Assembly: GCF_032362555.1 (NCBI RefSeq)
Contig: NC_083517.1
Span: forward strand, 20,001 to 84,000
Direction: 5' to 3'
Source: Amyelois transitella
Lineage: Eukaryota > Arthropoda > Insecta > Lepidoptera > Pyralidae
Length of the DNA: 64,000 nt
The notes under the pieces are model-generated. The model was not told the DNA's origin. It saw nothing but the letters and a program-made list of their open reading frames with translations, and did no database searches. This document shows, piece after piece, positions 35,691 through 48,000 of the stretch. The position numbers and the translations under genes are program-made. Position 1 is the stretch's first letter. Every line of letters starts with the position of its first letter.

Positions 35691-36437
35691 CCCTTGCTTC
35701 AGCACGGGCGCCCGACAAGCAGACTGAACTTGCAATATATTGTTAAACTGTGATGCGCCCTTCTTATGCCGTGTAAGACGAGGAAGCAATATGTAATCTT
35801 CCATTCACGTTAGTTGTAAGTGTAACGTGTAATTGTTTTGTATAATAATAGATATGCAAGCTTTTTTAATCTCCTTGTATAATTTTAGTTTAAACATATG
35901 TATAAGTTTAGTTTACTTTTATAATCATAGATGGCGTTATCCCATATTGTTTTTTGGCCTCATTGGAGCTCACTTGTCAAATTTATAGCTCCGTAATAAA
36001 TTAAATGAAATAAATATTTTAAAGTTGCTCGCCGCCTCAGTGTGTATTTGTACTCGCGGCGGAAGGTCGCGCTCGTGAAGCTCTCGCGAAGTGCAGTGTG
36101 TGCCTCCAACTCTTGACTTGTGTTGATTCGGACGGAGATGCGATGAACGATAATACAGTGTGAAGAATTGGCGTGTGAAGATGCTGATGCTGCCTGGAAG
36201 ATCTGCTGATGCGCGATGTGTGGCATGTCTTAGAGCTATTTTCTTCTGGTTTCTAGGCAATGAAGTCGGCATGAAATTAAAGTGCTTGATTTGCCTTTGT
36301 TTGTTGTAGTCATCTCTTATCCTTGATTTTCCAGGTAACTTTTCGGTAGGTATGTTTTTTTGGTTATTCGTATGCCAGGTATAACAAGTATATTTGGTAT
36401 GGTTCTGGTAATTAGGTAAGTATGATGGTATTGATGC
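35691..36437. other. fuzzy 3' flank
   Basis: AATAAA motifs near 35994 and 36010 could serve the fuzzy 3' end. A GC-richer stretch at 36030-36250 has no recognised protein in any frame. Confidence 0.4.
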
Positions 36438-36441
36438 TTAA

Positions 36442-37844
36442 CCTTTTCAGCGCCAAAGTCTGATTGATATATCAGACGTTTAAGTTTCGTGCCCTCGCCG
36501 CCAAAGTCTGATATATCAGTCAAATAAATCTTACCAATTTAGCTGTATTTTTTCTTATCTTTATAGTACCTGACGACATATGCATAACATTTTTAGACAG
36601 TTCATACTTTAGTTAATCAAAAATAACAATTTCACGATTTATTATAATGTTATTTGAATAATAAATTATCAAAAACAAAACCATGTTTATCAGAGATTCT
36701 GACTTTTTTTTTTATTTGAACCCTCAGCGCCAATGTCTTATATATCAGACATTAGTGATGTTACATTACAATGTTACTACTTAAACCAGAAATCTGGAAC
36801 TCTCAAAAGAAACGTCTAAGAAATTAAAAATATTACAGGTTTTTGTTTTGGCCATAAAACTTTTTAGTGTGTCGTAATTTTACCAAGTTTTAGCACAGAA
36901 AATGCATTTATTTTCAAATGATGTTTTGCATCGAACTCAGTAAATTGCATGGTATGTCACAACACTATAGCGACACGATCATGCATCTGTCTCGTACGCC
37001 AACGACTGATATATAAGACGCGGAAGTGACGTCAGAGGCGTTAGATGTTTCTAGAACTATTTATTTCGTGCTGTACAATGAGGGTAGGAGGTATCGATAA
37101 ATTATGGAAGTACCCTGTCATGTTATTTTCTGGGTTATCATCTCTGCGTTGCTGTGTAGATTTATTATAATTGCAAATTAATATTTATTGAAATATGACC
37201 ACTGCAAAGGAGTTGATTAGGATTTACCTTTAGCCATGGCAATTGTAAGTAAAACAAAATTGAGACGACGAAACGAAAAATTACACTTTCAGATGATTCA
37301 AGTTAGTCATGTAGGGTAGGTAAAATTTTTACAACATTCAATCGGTTTTTGTCTTTAAAATAAAAATAACCTGATTGAAGGATTTTTAAATAATAATAAT
37401 ACGATCATCAATATTAGTAAAATAATAATTGTCTCCATCATTTAATTAATTAAATCAATAAGTTAAAAGTATATCTTTCGTAAGGTATCGAAGTTTATGA
37501 CCGGAAGTTGACACATCACTAACACTCGTTAAAAATTCATATTAAGCGTACGCCACTGTCTGATTTATCAGACACGTAGTGATGCAATTAATTATCATGA
37601 TTACTTGTGCGTTTTTTCGCTGTATTAATACGCCACTGAGATTTCAATACATTTTAAAATGTTTCAAGGAGTAACAATAATAAAATAAAACCCATGAACT
37701 TAAAATATAACTGTTTTATAATGATTTATTTAATACAAATTAATAATATCGATACTCAATATTGTCAACACTAGTAAATCAACCACGTTTATTGCCGTGG
37801 CGTGTGGTGAACGTTTTTGACGAAAACTCTTGGCGTGGAAAGGG
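36442..37844. mobile_element. piggyBac-like non-autonomous element with palindrome array
   Basis: Flanked by TTAA on both sides (36438-36441, 37845-37848), the piggyBac target duplication. Ends form an imperfect inverted repeat: CCTTTTCAGCGCCAA left, CCCTTTCCACGCCAAG as reverse complement of the right. 1403 bp, no transposase frame. Inside, five copies of CGCCAnnGnCTGATATATCAGAC-like blocks occur near 36451, 36500, 36730, 36997 and 37551, each a CGCCA head plus a palindrome. Confidence 0.72.
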
Positions 37845-37848
37845 TTAA

Positions 37849-38215
37849 TGGTAAGTATGTTGATCGCAGTGGCGATTTCACTAAGATGGCGCGTGTGGCG
37901 CCGCCATACCATAATTTTTAAGCATTAAAGAAAAAATCTTATTCTTACAAACTAATTATTTAGACTAGGTACAATAATTGCATTTTACGAGCCCTGCAGT
38001 CTTCTATCACGAACGCAACTCGCGATTGTCGTTCGCGAGCGATGCGCTTCTGCCCGCGCACGCGTAGCCCATACAAATATTATTTGACACAGATTTAAAA
38101 GATAGCAGAATGTAATTGACATCGACTAGGTACGTAGTTTTATTAAAAAAAACATATAGAAGTTTTTGTTTTTGTACAGCAATAACATTTTACTTTTTAA
38201 TCAGTCTGGATTCTC
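37849..38215. other. Short gene-free gap
   Basis: AT-rich with a GC-richer patch near 37990-38070; nothing recognised. Confidence 0.4.
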
Positions 38216-38455
38216 CATGTGGTTCCCGGCACCAATACAAAAAAGAATAGGACCACTCCATCTCTTTCCCATAGATGTCGTAAAAGGGGACAAAGAGATA
38301 GGCTTACAAACTTGGAGTTTTTTTTAGGCGCTGGGTTAGTAACCTGTCACTATTTGAATCTCAATTCTATCATTAATCCAAATAGCTGAACGTGGCCATT
38401 CTGTCTTTTCAAGACTGTTGGCTCTGTCTACCCCGTAAGGGATATAGACGTGATC
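38216..38455 (+). mobile_element. Near full-length SINE-like element
   Basis: From GTGGTTCCCGGCACCAATAC to GGGATATAGACGTGATC; lacks a long TATG tail. Confidence 0.85.
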
Positions 38456-39430
38456 TAGAGGATTTAGAGGGCTAGTTCCCACTAGTTCAATTGGTCAGTT
38501 CAATCGTTGAACTAGTGAGACTTTTTTCTCAGTAGTTTAACTTAGAACAATCCTCCAGAAAGTTGAACTACTGAGACAAAAAGATATTTTTGAGAATTTT
38601 TAAATCTGTCAAACAGCTATCCATAAATAGGTTGAACAGCCATGATGCCGCCACACATCTTTGCCTAAGCTTGCATTTCTTCCTCAATTTTAAACAACTC
38701 AGTTTGCGCTCCGTTAATGTTAACACAAGCACTCGAATCCAAATATAAAGATTTCAGTGCTCGTATCAAGGCACTGCGCACTCCATGCATAGAAAGTGCT
38801 GACCACAATTCATTCATTCTTCTTTACTCTATCATACCTTACCTTAACAGCCAATAGAAGTCCACTGCTGGACTAAGGCCTCCCCAGAAATAGGGGAATT
38901 TTCTCGGTTTATACTAGAAATTCCAGACCCACATGCCGAGTAAGGGCCGTGCAGCGTTGTGTCGCATCCTTGCACCTTTGTTTCTTTCACGCACAACATC
39001 CAAACGACTATCATCCATCATTAGACATATTTCTTTAATCTTATCCTTCTTTCCTCCACTTACATTCATCGTCGCAAATTGAAGCAGCTTTCAGCAGGTC
39101 TCATACCGCTCCCGTCGGGAGAGAAAGGTGACCGAGACGTGAAGGGATGCGGACTCCCATCGCCGCCATTATGTGTATGCCTGTGGCGACATCTCTGCGC
39201 CACACATCACAACAGCAACTGTCAATCATTGCGAAGAAATTGACGCAGTCGGCCAATAGCAGCGAAAAATCTAAATCGCGATTACAAGATTTCATGGATT
39301 GGATCACAAATACAACCTCCGACTAGAGATTGGCAAATGCCCGGGCATTTAAGACAAATTGGGAAAATTCCCAACAGATGTCCATATATTCGTTTCCTTT
39401 GGGCATTTATTTTTTCATAGTGTTATTTTA
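38456..39430. other. Gene-free region with repeat remnants
   Basis: 38465-38590 contains several AGTTCAAC/GTTGAACTAGT inverted motifs of unknown origin. About 38845-38960 (CCACTGCTGGACTAAGGCCT) looks like a common interspersed repeat of moths. No coding frame can be supported. Confidence 0.45.
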
Positions 39431-39432
39431 TA

Positions 39433-39687
39433 CATACATACATACATATGGTCACGTCTATATCCCTTGCGGGGTAGACAGAGCCAACAGTCTTGAGAAG
39501 ACTGGATGGCCACGTTCAGCTATTGAGCTTAACGATAGAATTGAGAAATAGTGACAGGTTGCTAGCCCATCGCCTAAAAAAGAATCCCAAGTTTGTAAGC
39601 CTATCCCTTAGTCGCCTTTTACGACATCCATGGGAAAGAGATGGAGCGGTCCTATTCTTTTTTGTATTGGTGCCGGGAACCACACAG
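39433..39687 (-). mobile_element. Near full-length SINE-like element
   Basis: Reverse complement runs from GTGTGGTTCCCGGCACCAAT to the (TATG)n tail at 39433-39450. Confidence 0.87.
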
Positions 39688-40708
39688 CATTTATTTTATA
39701 CTTTACTAATTATTGCCCGCGACCACGTTCGCTGTACACTGAAGAAGCTGACTCTTGTATTGCCCCTTGGAGGGGTGGGGGAGGTCTTTTTCTACACCAG
39801 TTTGTAAGTTGGACCAAGCATAATACTCTTAAAAACAGCAATCTAATCGAAGCAATAGTTTTCGCGTTTTGCGGGTACAACCATACAGACAGATAGCCCA
39901 GTATAGAGGCAAAGGTCTTTGGACTAAGAGTTTTACTTGGTCCAAGTCCATAGATAAAGTGACCCCTGCCCTGTGGAAAGGAATCTGTAGATCCAAGTAA
40001 ACGCTACAAAATAGGTTTTAAAAAAATGACATTTTGGCTCCCTTGCATATATTTTCTGAAAATCCATACCTTTACATTACGCACTAGCTTTTGTAAGTCA
40101 CTATATCAAGGCAATCTTGTCTTAGAACTATTACAATCGAGATCTCTTGTATGAAGACATACAACTCACTTTACTTTCGCTAACAGAGTCAAAGCAAAAG
40201 TAACTAAAATATTAAAATGGCTGCTATGATTTATACATTTCATAATTTTAAACATGTCAAACAAAACTGAATTCTGAAATATTTTAAAAATAACTTCATT
40301 TCCAGTAGTTAGTTCTAAGATTTAAATGTCAGCAACGCCACTCTTAATACTATCAATGTAGATCACCGAGCACCATAGCTTAATAATTACATTTCATCAA
40401 ATCACAATTCATCGTGACGAAACCAATGCCTGACTAGAAGATACTATGTCACTATACCAGGATGAACAAAACTCTGTCTATTGAATAAAATGTTGTTGAG
40501 AAATAATTTGATTAATACATAAATTTTTCTACTGTCACTAAAACATGATCCTCACACATGATTTTAGAATCAAATAAATGCAAAGTGTACATGAAAATAT
40601 GCATGCATACATTATAAGCATATTATGCATTCCAAAATATTAATTATTCTGCAACACCGCCGCTACGGAAGTACACACTAACTGTATACTCACTCAATAT
40701 CAACAAAT
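39688..40708. other. Gene-free AT-rich stretch
   Basis: No element or coding region recognised in about 1 kb. Confidence 0.45.
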
Positions 40709-41021
40709 AGGGATGTGGACTGTACTCAAATAAGTATAAAATTTTACCACGGAAAGGTAGTTTCTATAGTAAAAATAATAAAAAACACAATATTTTCCTC
40801 AATAAACAAGGGATTATTTTTTTATTTAATAAAATGTAATTAAATATTTCACCCTCAAGTCACGTGACAATGAACACCAATCAAAATGCGTGACGTCACG
40901 CGTTGCAATACAAGAATTTTCGCTGTCAAGTATTATGGTGTTTGTTGATATTTGGATCATATTATTACCGTGATTTTCGTCCGATTATCTTTTTGAATAA
41001 ATTTGTAAAGGCTTTCCCATA

Positions 41022-41149
41022 ATGGAAAGTGGATATATTAAGGCAGATAGTTCAAATTTGCCAAGAATTGATTGCTTTACGGTGGCTAATTTCTTCGCAA
41101 CAAATAGTAACTTTTACTTTGCTAAATTTAGAAATGTGAAGACATCCAT
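41022..41149 (+). pseudogene. First exon of a YqaJ/SWIM-type transposon protein
   Basis: Encodes ESGYIKADSSNLPRIDCFTV then FRNVKTSM, then GTAAGT. The GYIKADSxNLP start is what I recall from arthropod proteins with SWIM and YqaJ nuclease domains. No downstream exon is present within the element. Confidence 0.5.
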
Positions 41150-41338
41150 GTAAGTAATATACTCAAGATACATTATTATAGTAATAGTAGGTATTTTTAA
41201 ACTCGAAAAGGTAAAAATGAAAGAACAAAACATTGTTTACATTATTTCTAACCTAAAAATTCGAGTTTTCGTCTTTGAAAACTTGAAGAGAAAAATTATT
41301 TTAATACAAGTAAATGTAACAAATATTATCAAACTTAC

Positions 41339-41530
41339 ATCAAAATGATCCTCACAGAAATACATTTTACTTTGTATAGATACAAGTGCCGGATCCCGAC
41401 GGGCTAATTGAAGCCACTTTTTCCGCATCGCTTTTGTACGTGGAACGTGAATAAACAGTTTTTCAGGTGTTTTAATAATTGTACTTTTACACTGCGGCAC
41501 CGCACAATATTTATAAAATTTTGAATTCAT
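41339..41530 (-). pseudogene. First exon of a THAP-domain transposase
   Basis: A THAP zinc-finger pattern: C-A-V-P-Q-C near the start and C-E-D-H-F at the end (C-x4-C...C-x2-H), with P and W in between (RKKWLQLARRDP). The exon stops at a GTAAGT donor right after CEDHFD. THAP domains are DNA-binding and typical of P-element and some Harbinger-type transposases. Nothing follows it in this copy. Confidence 0.7.
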
Positions 41531-42006
41531 ATTATTATCACACAACTACGAAATAACTATTCATTACATACAACTTCAACAATATTTTATAACGCGTGAC
41601 GTCACAGCGGCCGTTTGACAGGTATCCGCGTTTTGGCGCGATATTTTAAATCGAATTTTAAATAAATTATTTTAAAGGAATTACTTGAAATAAAAAAATA
41701 ATAATAAATAGTTTGGGTTATATTTGGTACTTATGCATGGTTTTAAACACTTTCCCAAAAATAGTCCACATCCCTATTATTAAAGGAAAATTGGTCTTCG
41801 TTCTATTAATATTGCGCTAGGTGTAGGGAATTAGATATGTTCAGAAAACTAAGAAGATACTGTAGACCAAAAAAAGTGGACCCCGGGCTCTAAAGCATGG
41901 CGGAGGATGCGGCGAGAGCTGCGCGCACTCGCGGTAGTAGTTAAGCAGAAAGAGATATAATACACCCACTTCCGTGATATCACTCAAACCATCAACACTC
42001 GAACAG

Positions 42007-45000
42007 TCACTGCTTGAAGCCCGCCAGCAGCCTCGAGGGCTGCTTGATCTTCAGCTTGAGCTGCTGCACCAGGTCGTATATCTTGAGCGCGGGGCCCACC
42101 TTGAGGTGCATGAGCTCCACGATGTCGTCCTTGGAGAGCTGCAGCAGCTGCCGGCCGTCGAGGTGCGCGAAGCTGCCGGCGTAGGCCTGGCACGCGTGCA
42201 GCGCCAGGAAGCGCGCCACGTCCGCGCGCGCCCACTGCTCGGGGCCCACCGCCCACAGCGCCGCCGCCGCGTCCGCGTCGGGCGGCGAGGCCGCGTCCGG
42301 CGGCTCGGCTGCGTCGGGCGGCGCGACTGTGTCAGGTGGCCCGACTGCGTCAGGCGGCTCGACTGCGTCAGGCGTCGCGTCGGGCGCGGGCGCGGTCTGG
42401 TGGAAATATTATGTCGTTATTCCCTGTTGTGTCTCTTCTTTGCCACCTAAACTTTCACTCCCATACATAAGTGTTGAGACCAACACGCCCTTATGCACCG
42501 CCAGACTAGTCATATAGGTAAATATTCCAATGTCAAAAATAAGAAATCAAAAGAAATCTAAGATCCTCGGGAAAGAGATGAAGCGGTTCTAATATTGTCC
42601 AAGCATAAAATAGATGTTTTGTTTTAGGTTTAATGTACCTTTTTGATTATTGTCATTGTTCAGTTGCTATGGGTTATTCTCTTGTTATGAGATGGAAGGA
42701 CATTTTTCAGTATATGTATCGTCAATTTTCAGCATTCTTTGGCGAGAAGATTCTGCTTTTCTGAGGTGCACCAATGCCTACTTTTGACAATCACATATGG
42801 TATATCGTCAGATACATATTTAGCAATTCGCTTATTACGTCAAGTAGCTTATGACGAAGGTATTCATTTACATAAAAAGTGTTGTCAGACAGTTTATGTT
42901 GATAACATGATGTGAAAATGTATCGAGGATACTGCTATATGCTGAAATGAAACAATTACTTTAAAAAGGAGGGTAGAACAAACAAACAAAATCCTTCGAG
43001 ATACCCCGATGGGTGAATACGCGAAAGGATGATATTTGTGTTCAATTTCATGGATTTTGTGATAGATTGAGTAAAGCATTAATAAATTCAGTAAAATTAA
43101 TTTAAAACTCATAAATTTGTAGTCATCTTTTTTCTTTATTTTTATAAGTAGTTTTAGTTTTAAATTAATTAGTTTGTAAGTATCTTTTTTTCTTTCTTTT
43201 TATAAGTAGTTTTAGCTTTAGTTTTAATTTGATTTAATTATTATAATATTTATATAATTGTTAACAAACCAAATGAAAGTGGCAAATAATATATGTAAGA
43301 AATATTTAAAACTTGTTACTTCTAAGACAAAAGTAGCTCCTATCAAACAACTGCCAATACCTCGATTAGAACTCTGTGAGGCATCACTTTTTCTAAATCT
43401 ATATCTATACATATAATAAAATTGTAGAAAAGTGCTGTCTGTACATTGAAAATAAAAAAAATAGCAGGGGTTATTGTTATGTCGATGTCGAACCCAAAAA
43501 TGTAATTAACTTTTTTTTGTCTGTTTGTCTGTTCACGCTAATCTCAGAAACGGCTGATCCTAGTTGGATGCGGTTTTCACGAATATATTGTGGTAAAATC
43601 ACTAGACCAATGACAAAAACCTGTCTTGATAATTATGCACACAATTTAAATTTGTCATGTAGAACTAAAGTAATTAAGCTAGCATTATCTGATCATACAG
43701 CTCAAATTATTCATATCCCGGTTAGTAAAATTAATAAATTAAGTTATTGGTACGTTAAAAAACGAGTTTTATCTCTGGAACACTTATGTATTTTTAAAAA
43801 ATACATTAATGATTTTCCATTTTCAGGCATTTATAACACCGATGATCCAAATATTGCTTTTGATTTTTTTCTAGAAAATTTCCAAATGTTGTATAATCTC
43901 TGTTTTTCTTTTAAACGTATTACTTTAAGAAATAAAAAGAAATTAAAGTGGATCTCTAAAGGTATAAAAACTTGTTGTAGGAAAAAAAGACTACTTTTGT
44001 GGAAATATAGGAAATCGCCATCAGTAGAAACTAAACAGACACTATCAAATTATTCTAAAAAATTGAATAAAATTATAAATTTAACTCAAAAATCTCAAAA
44101 TTCACATTATATCACCAAATCACAAAATAAATCAAAAGCAGCTTGGCAAATTATAAACGACAGAAATAAAAATAATGAATATATTACAAAAATTGAAAAA
44201 AATGGAGAAGTAATTTCAGACCCAAAAACAATTGCAAATGCTTTTAATACACATTTTATTGATAAAATAGAAAAATCATCAAACATGTTAAGTGACAGAG
44301 TGGATTTACCGTTAGGTACAGCCACAAACTATGTTTCTGATGCCTATACTGACTGAGGATGTTGTTAAAATTATAAAATCACTTAAAAATAAAACTAGCA
44401 CAGGTTATGATAATATTTCTACAAAAGTTATAAAATTTGTTTCTGATGATATATCGGGCCATTAATAAATTTGTGCATCACTGCTGGAATCTACCCAAAT
44501 AGCTTGAAAACTACGGTTATAAAACCACTACATAAAAAAGGAGACAAGAAAGACATGTCTAATTTTAGACCAATAGCTTTGGGTTCAATTTTCACAAAAA
44601 TTTTTGAAAAGTATTTATTTGAATTTATTTTTAATTACTTGACAAAATATAACATTTTATGTGACGAACAACAGGGATTTAGGAAAAATAGAACAATTAA
44701 TATGGCAATTTATGATTTATTTGACATTGTTATGAGAAACGTAGATAATAAGACACCCGTGTGTGCACTATATACAGATATGACACAAGCATTTGATTAT
44801 GTCAATCACAAAAGATTATTGAATAAAATGAGTATTTATGGTATTAGAGGAAATGTTTTAAATTTAATTGAATCATACCTTCTAAATAGGAGTCAATATG
44901 TAGAAGTAAAAAGTTTATGTTCAAAATCAAAGAATGAAGAGGTTCACAGATCTGAATCTAGAATAAATAGATTCGGAGTACCTCAAGGAAGCGTACTGGG

Positions 45001-48000
45001 GCCACTGCTGTTTCTAATTTATATCAATGATCTTCCAAAATATATACGACATAAAATGGTTTTATTTGCTGACGACAGTACGGCCATAATCAAATGTGAC
45101 GATACGAATGAATACGAATGTGACATAAATACAGTTTTAAATGATATTATAATGTGGTTAGACTCAAACAATCTAAAAATTAATTTGCAAAAAACTAAAT
45201 TAATGCAGTTTCATCAAAGAAAATTACCACCTAATCTGAATATAAATTACTAGCTGTGCCCGCGACTTCGTCCGCGTGGAATAGTTATTTTGGGCATCAT
45301 ATTTATTTTTGCAAACATCCTCCTCGGCTTTATCAATTATAGCTGCTGCGGAGGTCACGCGTATTAGAAAGAACGCTGGTTCGCCGTATTAAATGTTTCG
45401 CTGCAAATTGCTTATAACGACTATATCTCAAAACCTATTCGTCTGATTTATATACTGTAAATGGCAATTTTAGTCTACATGAAAAGCCGAAAGTAATAAA
45501 CATATTTATTTGGATAAGGATTAATACTGAATTAAAGAAAATTGGTTTCAAAATTAATTATGTTTATGTTTATAATAAAAAAATAATCTTAAAAAATGAA
45601 CATAAAAGTGGTTATTGTAAGTAAACCTTAAGAGATAGATATATGCTCTCGCGGACTTTTTTGTGGCAAAAAATGAGTACTTCACATCTTTAGTACATTG
45701 TTTTACTATATCTTTGTTGGTTTGCGCAGCGTTCGCGCGGAAAGCTCGCAGATGGCCGACTCATTCAACTTTCACCTGCATTGTTGACGTTTCCCATAGG
45801 AAATCCGGGATAAAATGTAGCCTATAGCCTTCCTCGATAAATAGACTATCTAACAGTGAAAGAATTATTCTAATCGGTTCAGTAGTTTCTGAGATTAGCG
45901 CGTTTAAACAAACAAACAAACAAACAAAACAAACTCTTCAGCTTTATAATATTAGTATAGATAATGGCTACAGGCTGGAGGAGGTACAATCAACAAAATT
46001 TCTAGGACTTTCGATTGACAGCAAATTAACATGGTCCTCTCACACTGAGCAAGTATGCAAAAAACTTTATAAAGCAGTATATGCTTTGTTCAAATTGTCA
46101 AAAAAAGTTAACATTGAAGTGGTATTAACTGCTTACCATGGTTTAGTTACACCTCATTTACGATACGGCGTTATTTTTTGGGGTAACTCGAGTGGTAATG
46201 ACAAAGTTTTTAAGGCACAAAGAAGGTGTTTAAGATCGATGTGCAATTTGCAAAGTACAGTCAGTTGTGTACCGATATTTAAATCACTGAAATTATTGAC
46301 ACTTCCATGTATTTTTATATTAGAATTATGTATTTTTGTGAAATTGAATTCGAATTTATTCAAAAAACTTTCCGATATTAGGATGAGGGTAGATCACATC
46401 AGACCCCAACACAAATATAAGTTGGTAACTGGTGGATTTAAAACTGCCATGATGAATAAAAATGTTATCGGAATGGCTCCCATAATTTTTAATAAAATAC
46501 CCGACAACATTAAAATTCTCGATTTTGTGACATTTAAAAATAAATTGAAATCATTTTTGACAGACAGATGCTATTATAATATAAATGACTTTCTAAATGA
46601 CGATTTAAAGGACTGGAATTAGCCACTTTGACGAATTGCTTTGGGATATATTTGTATGTTTTTTTTTTTTTTCTTTCTTTTTTAATGGTTTGGAAGCAAT
46701 TGGTATTTTTTGTTTTTTTAATTTAGCGACTCAGTACCTTAATTATTGTACGTCTATTATAGACAGGCCACAGTGACACCTTACATGTTTATCATTTTTA
46801 TATCTTTTATACCTGTGTACCACAATAAATATTTTTGAATTTGAATTTGAATATGCTTCAGTTATGCTTTAGTGTTTGTTTCATGTCAATCGGTTCATAA
46901 ATAAAAAAGTTATGTCTAATTAAAAATTCACGTCGAACACTATTTATGTGACATATTTTAGTCTTTAATAATATTATAAAGCTGAAGAGTTTGTTGCCAA
47001 GTTGGTGGAGAGAATCGCTAGTCGATAATCGTACAAGTCGCTAACCGTGCAGCGGAGGCTTTCGGAAATTTATATAGAACTCAGTGATCTCATGTCCAGT
47101 CAAAATATAATCCTGTGTATATTATGCCGTGTGACATTTCCAAAAAATTACTGACAGCAATGAAACCTTTCAAACGAAGTGCGTGCGTGTCCATTATTTT
47201 GGTCCTATTGCTATTCGAACGTCCAAAGGACATGGTCATCAGACATATAAAGGGTACATTTGTTTACTCATATGCATAGTGACTTGTGCAATCCATCTCG
47301 AAGTTGTAACCTTACAGCTCCTCTGGTTCCTGCTCGGGTTCCCCTCCAGCCGCTATGAGCTCCCTGATGTTTGGCATCACGCATCAGCACTAGGACTCAC
47401 CGGCGTCTCCTCTGGCTCCTGCTCGGGTTCCCCTCCAGCCGCCGCATGCACCAGCTCCCTGATGTCGGGCTCGCTAGGGGAGGAGACGCTTTTGTTGTTC
47501 GGAGGCTCGGAGATTTGCGAATTTTGAGAATTCTCCTCCGTTGTGGTCGGAGCTCGAGACGAGTTTTTTGAGGCTGAAAATATATATTATTCAATAATAT
47601 TCGACCTTTCCAAAATTATGCATTACGTCACGTCTTACCTCCACAACCTTAACAAGGGGAACCCCTTGTTAAGGTTGTGGAGGTAAGACGTGAGTCGCTT
47701 CGTGTAATAACACGTCTCGCCCAATCCTGGGTCAAGGTCAAAAAGGTGCACCTCCTCTCCAGAGAGGTGATTAACTGGAAGTAATATTGGGAGTCTCACC
47801 GTGCCTCCGCGGCGGCTGCAGCGGGCCCTCGAGGCGATGCCGCACGGCGCGGCACCAGCCCACCGGGAACACGTCCGTGCTGCGCGCCCACACCCACTGG
47901 TCGTACTCCGCGCCCCACCCGTCGAAGTGCACCTGCACAGGGCACAGTGTCACATATACGGAACCGACGCCGGGACAAAGCAGCGGAGAGGGAGGGCCGC

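Larger units (their letters stand above)
40709..41775. mobile_element. Internally deleted DNA transposon (ISL2EU/Harbinger-like)
   Basis: The ends are inverted copies of AGGGATGTGGACT(G/A)T (40709 onward and back from 41775), each bordered by AT. Inside, two first exons point towards each other: one on + (41022-41149) and a THAP-domain exon on - (41530-41339), each with a proper GTAAGT donor but no following exon. ISL2EU elements are known to encode a THAP-bearing transposase and a YqaJ-type nuclease, which fits; the class name is inferred. The centre with the rest of both genes is missing. Confidence 0.7.
43595..46860 (+). mobile_element. Jockey/CR1-like LINE, second family, with Helitron inside
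   Basis: ORF2 pieces: 43597-44356 (linker), a frameshifted bridge, 44471-45253 (RT), then after a 712-bp insertion 45963-46622 (RT C-terminus). The 3' end has a TTTGAATTTGAATTTGAATA tail at about 46835-46855. Antisense to Sfmbt, in its largest intron. Confidence 0.88.

Noticed and set aside
35740-36290. Possible solo LTR downstream of fuzzy
   Set aside because: There is a TG start and AATAAA motifs, but no target duplication or second copy in the window to support it.
47371-47571. Plus-strand frames over Sfmbt exon 9
   Set aside because: The minus-strand reading joins exon 8 in phase and gives a linker typical of chromatin proteins; the plus frame has no support.
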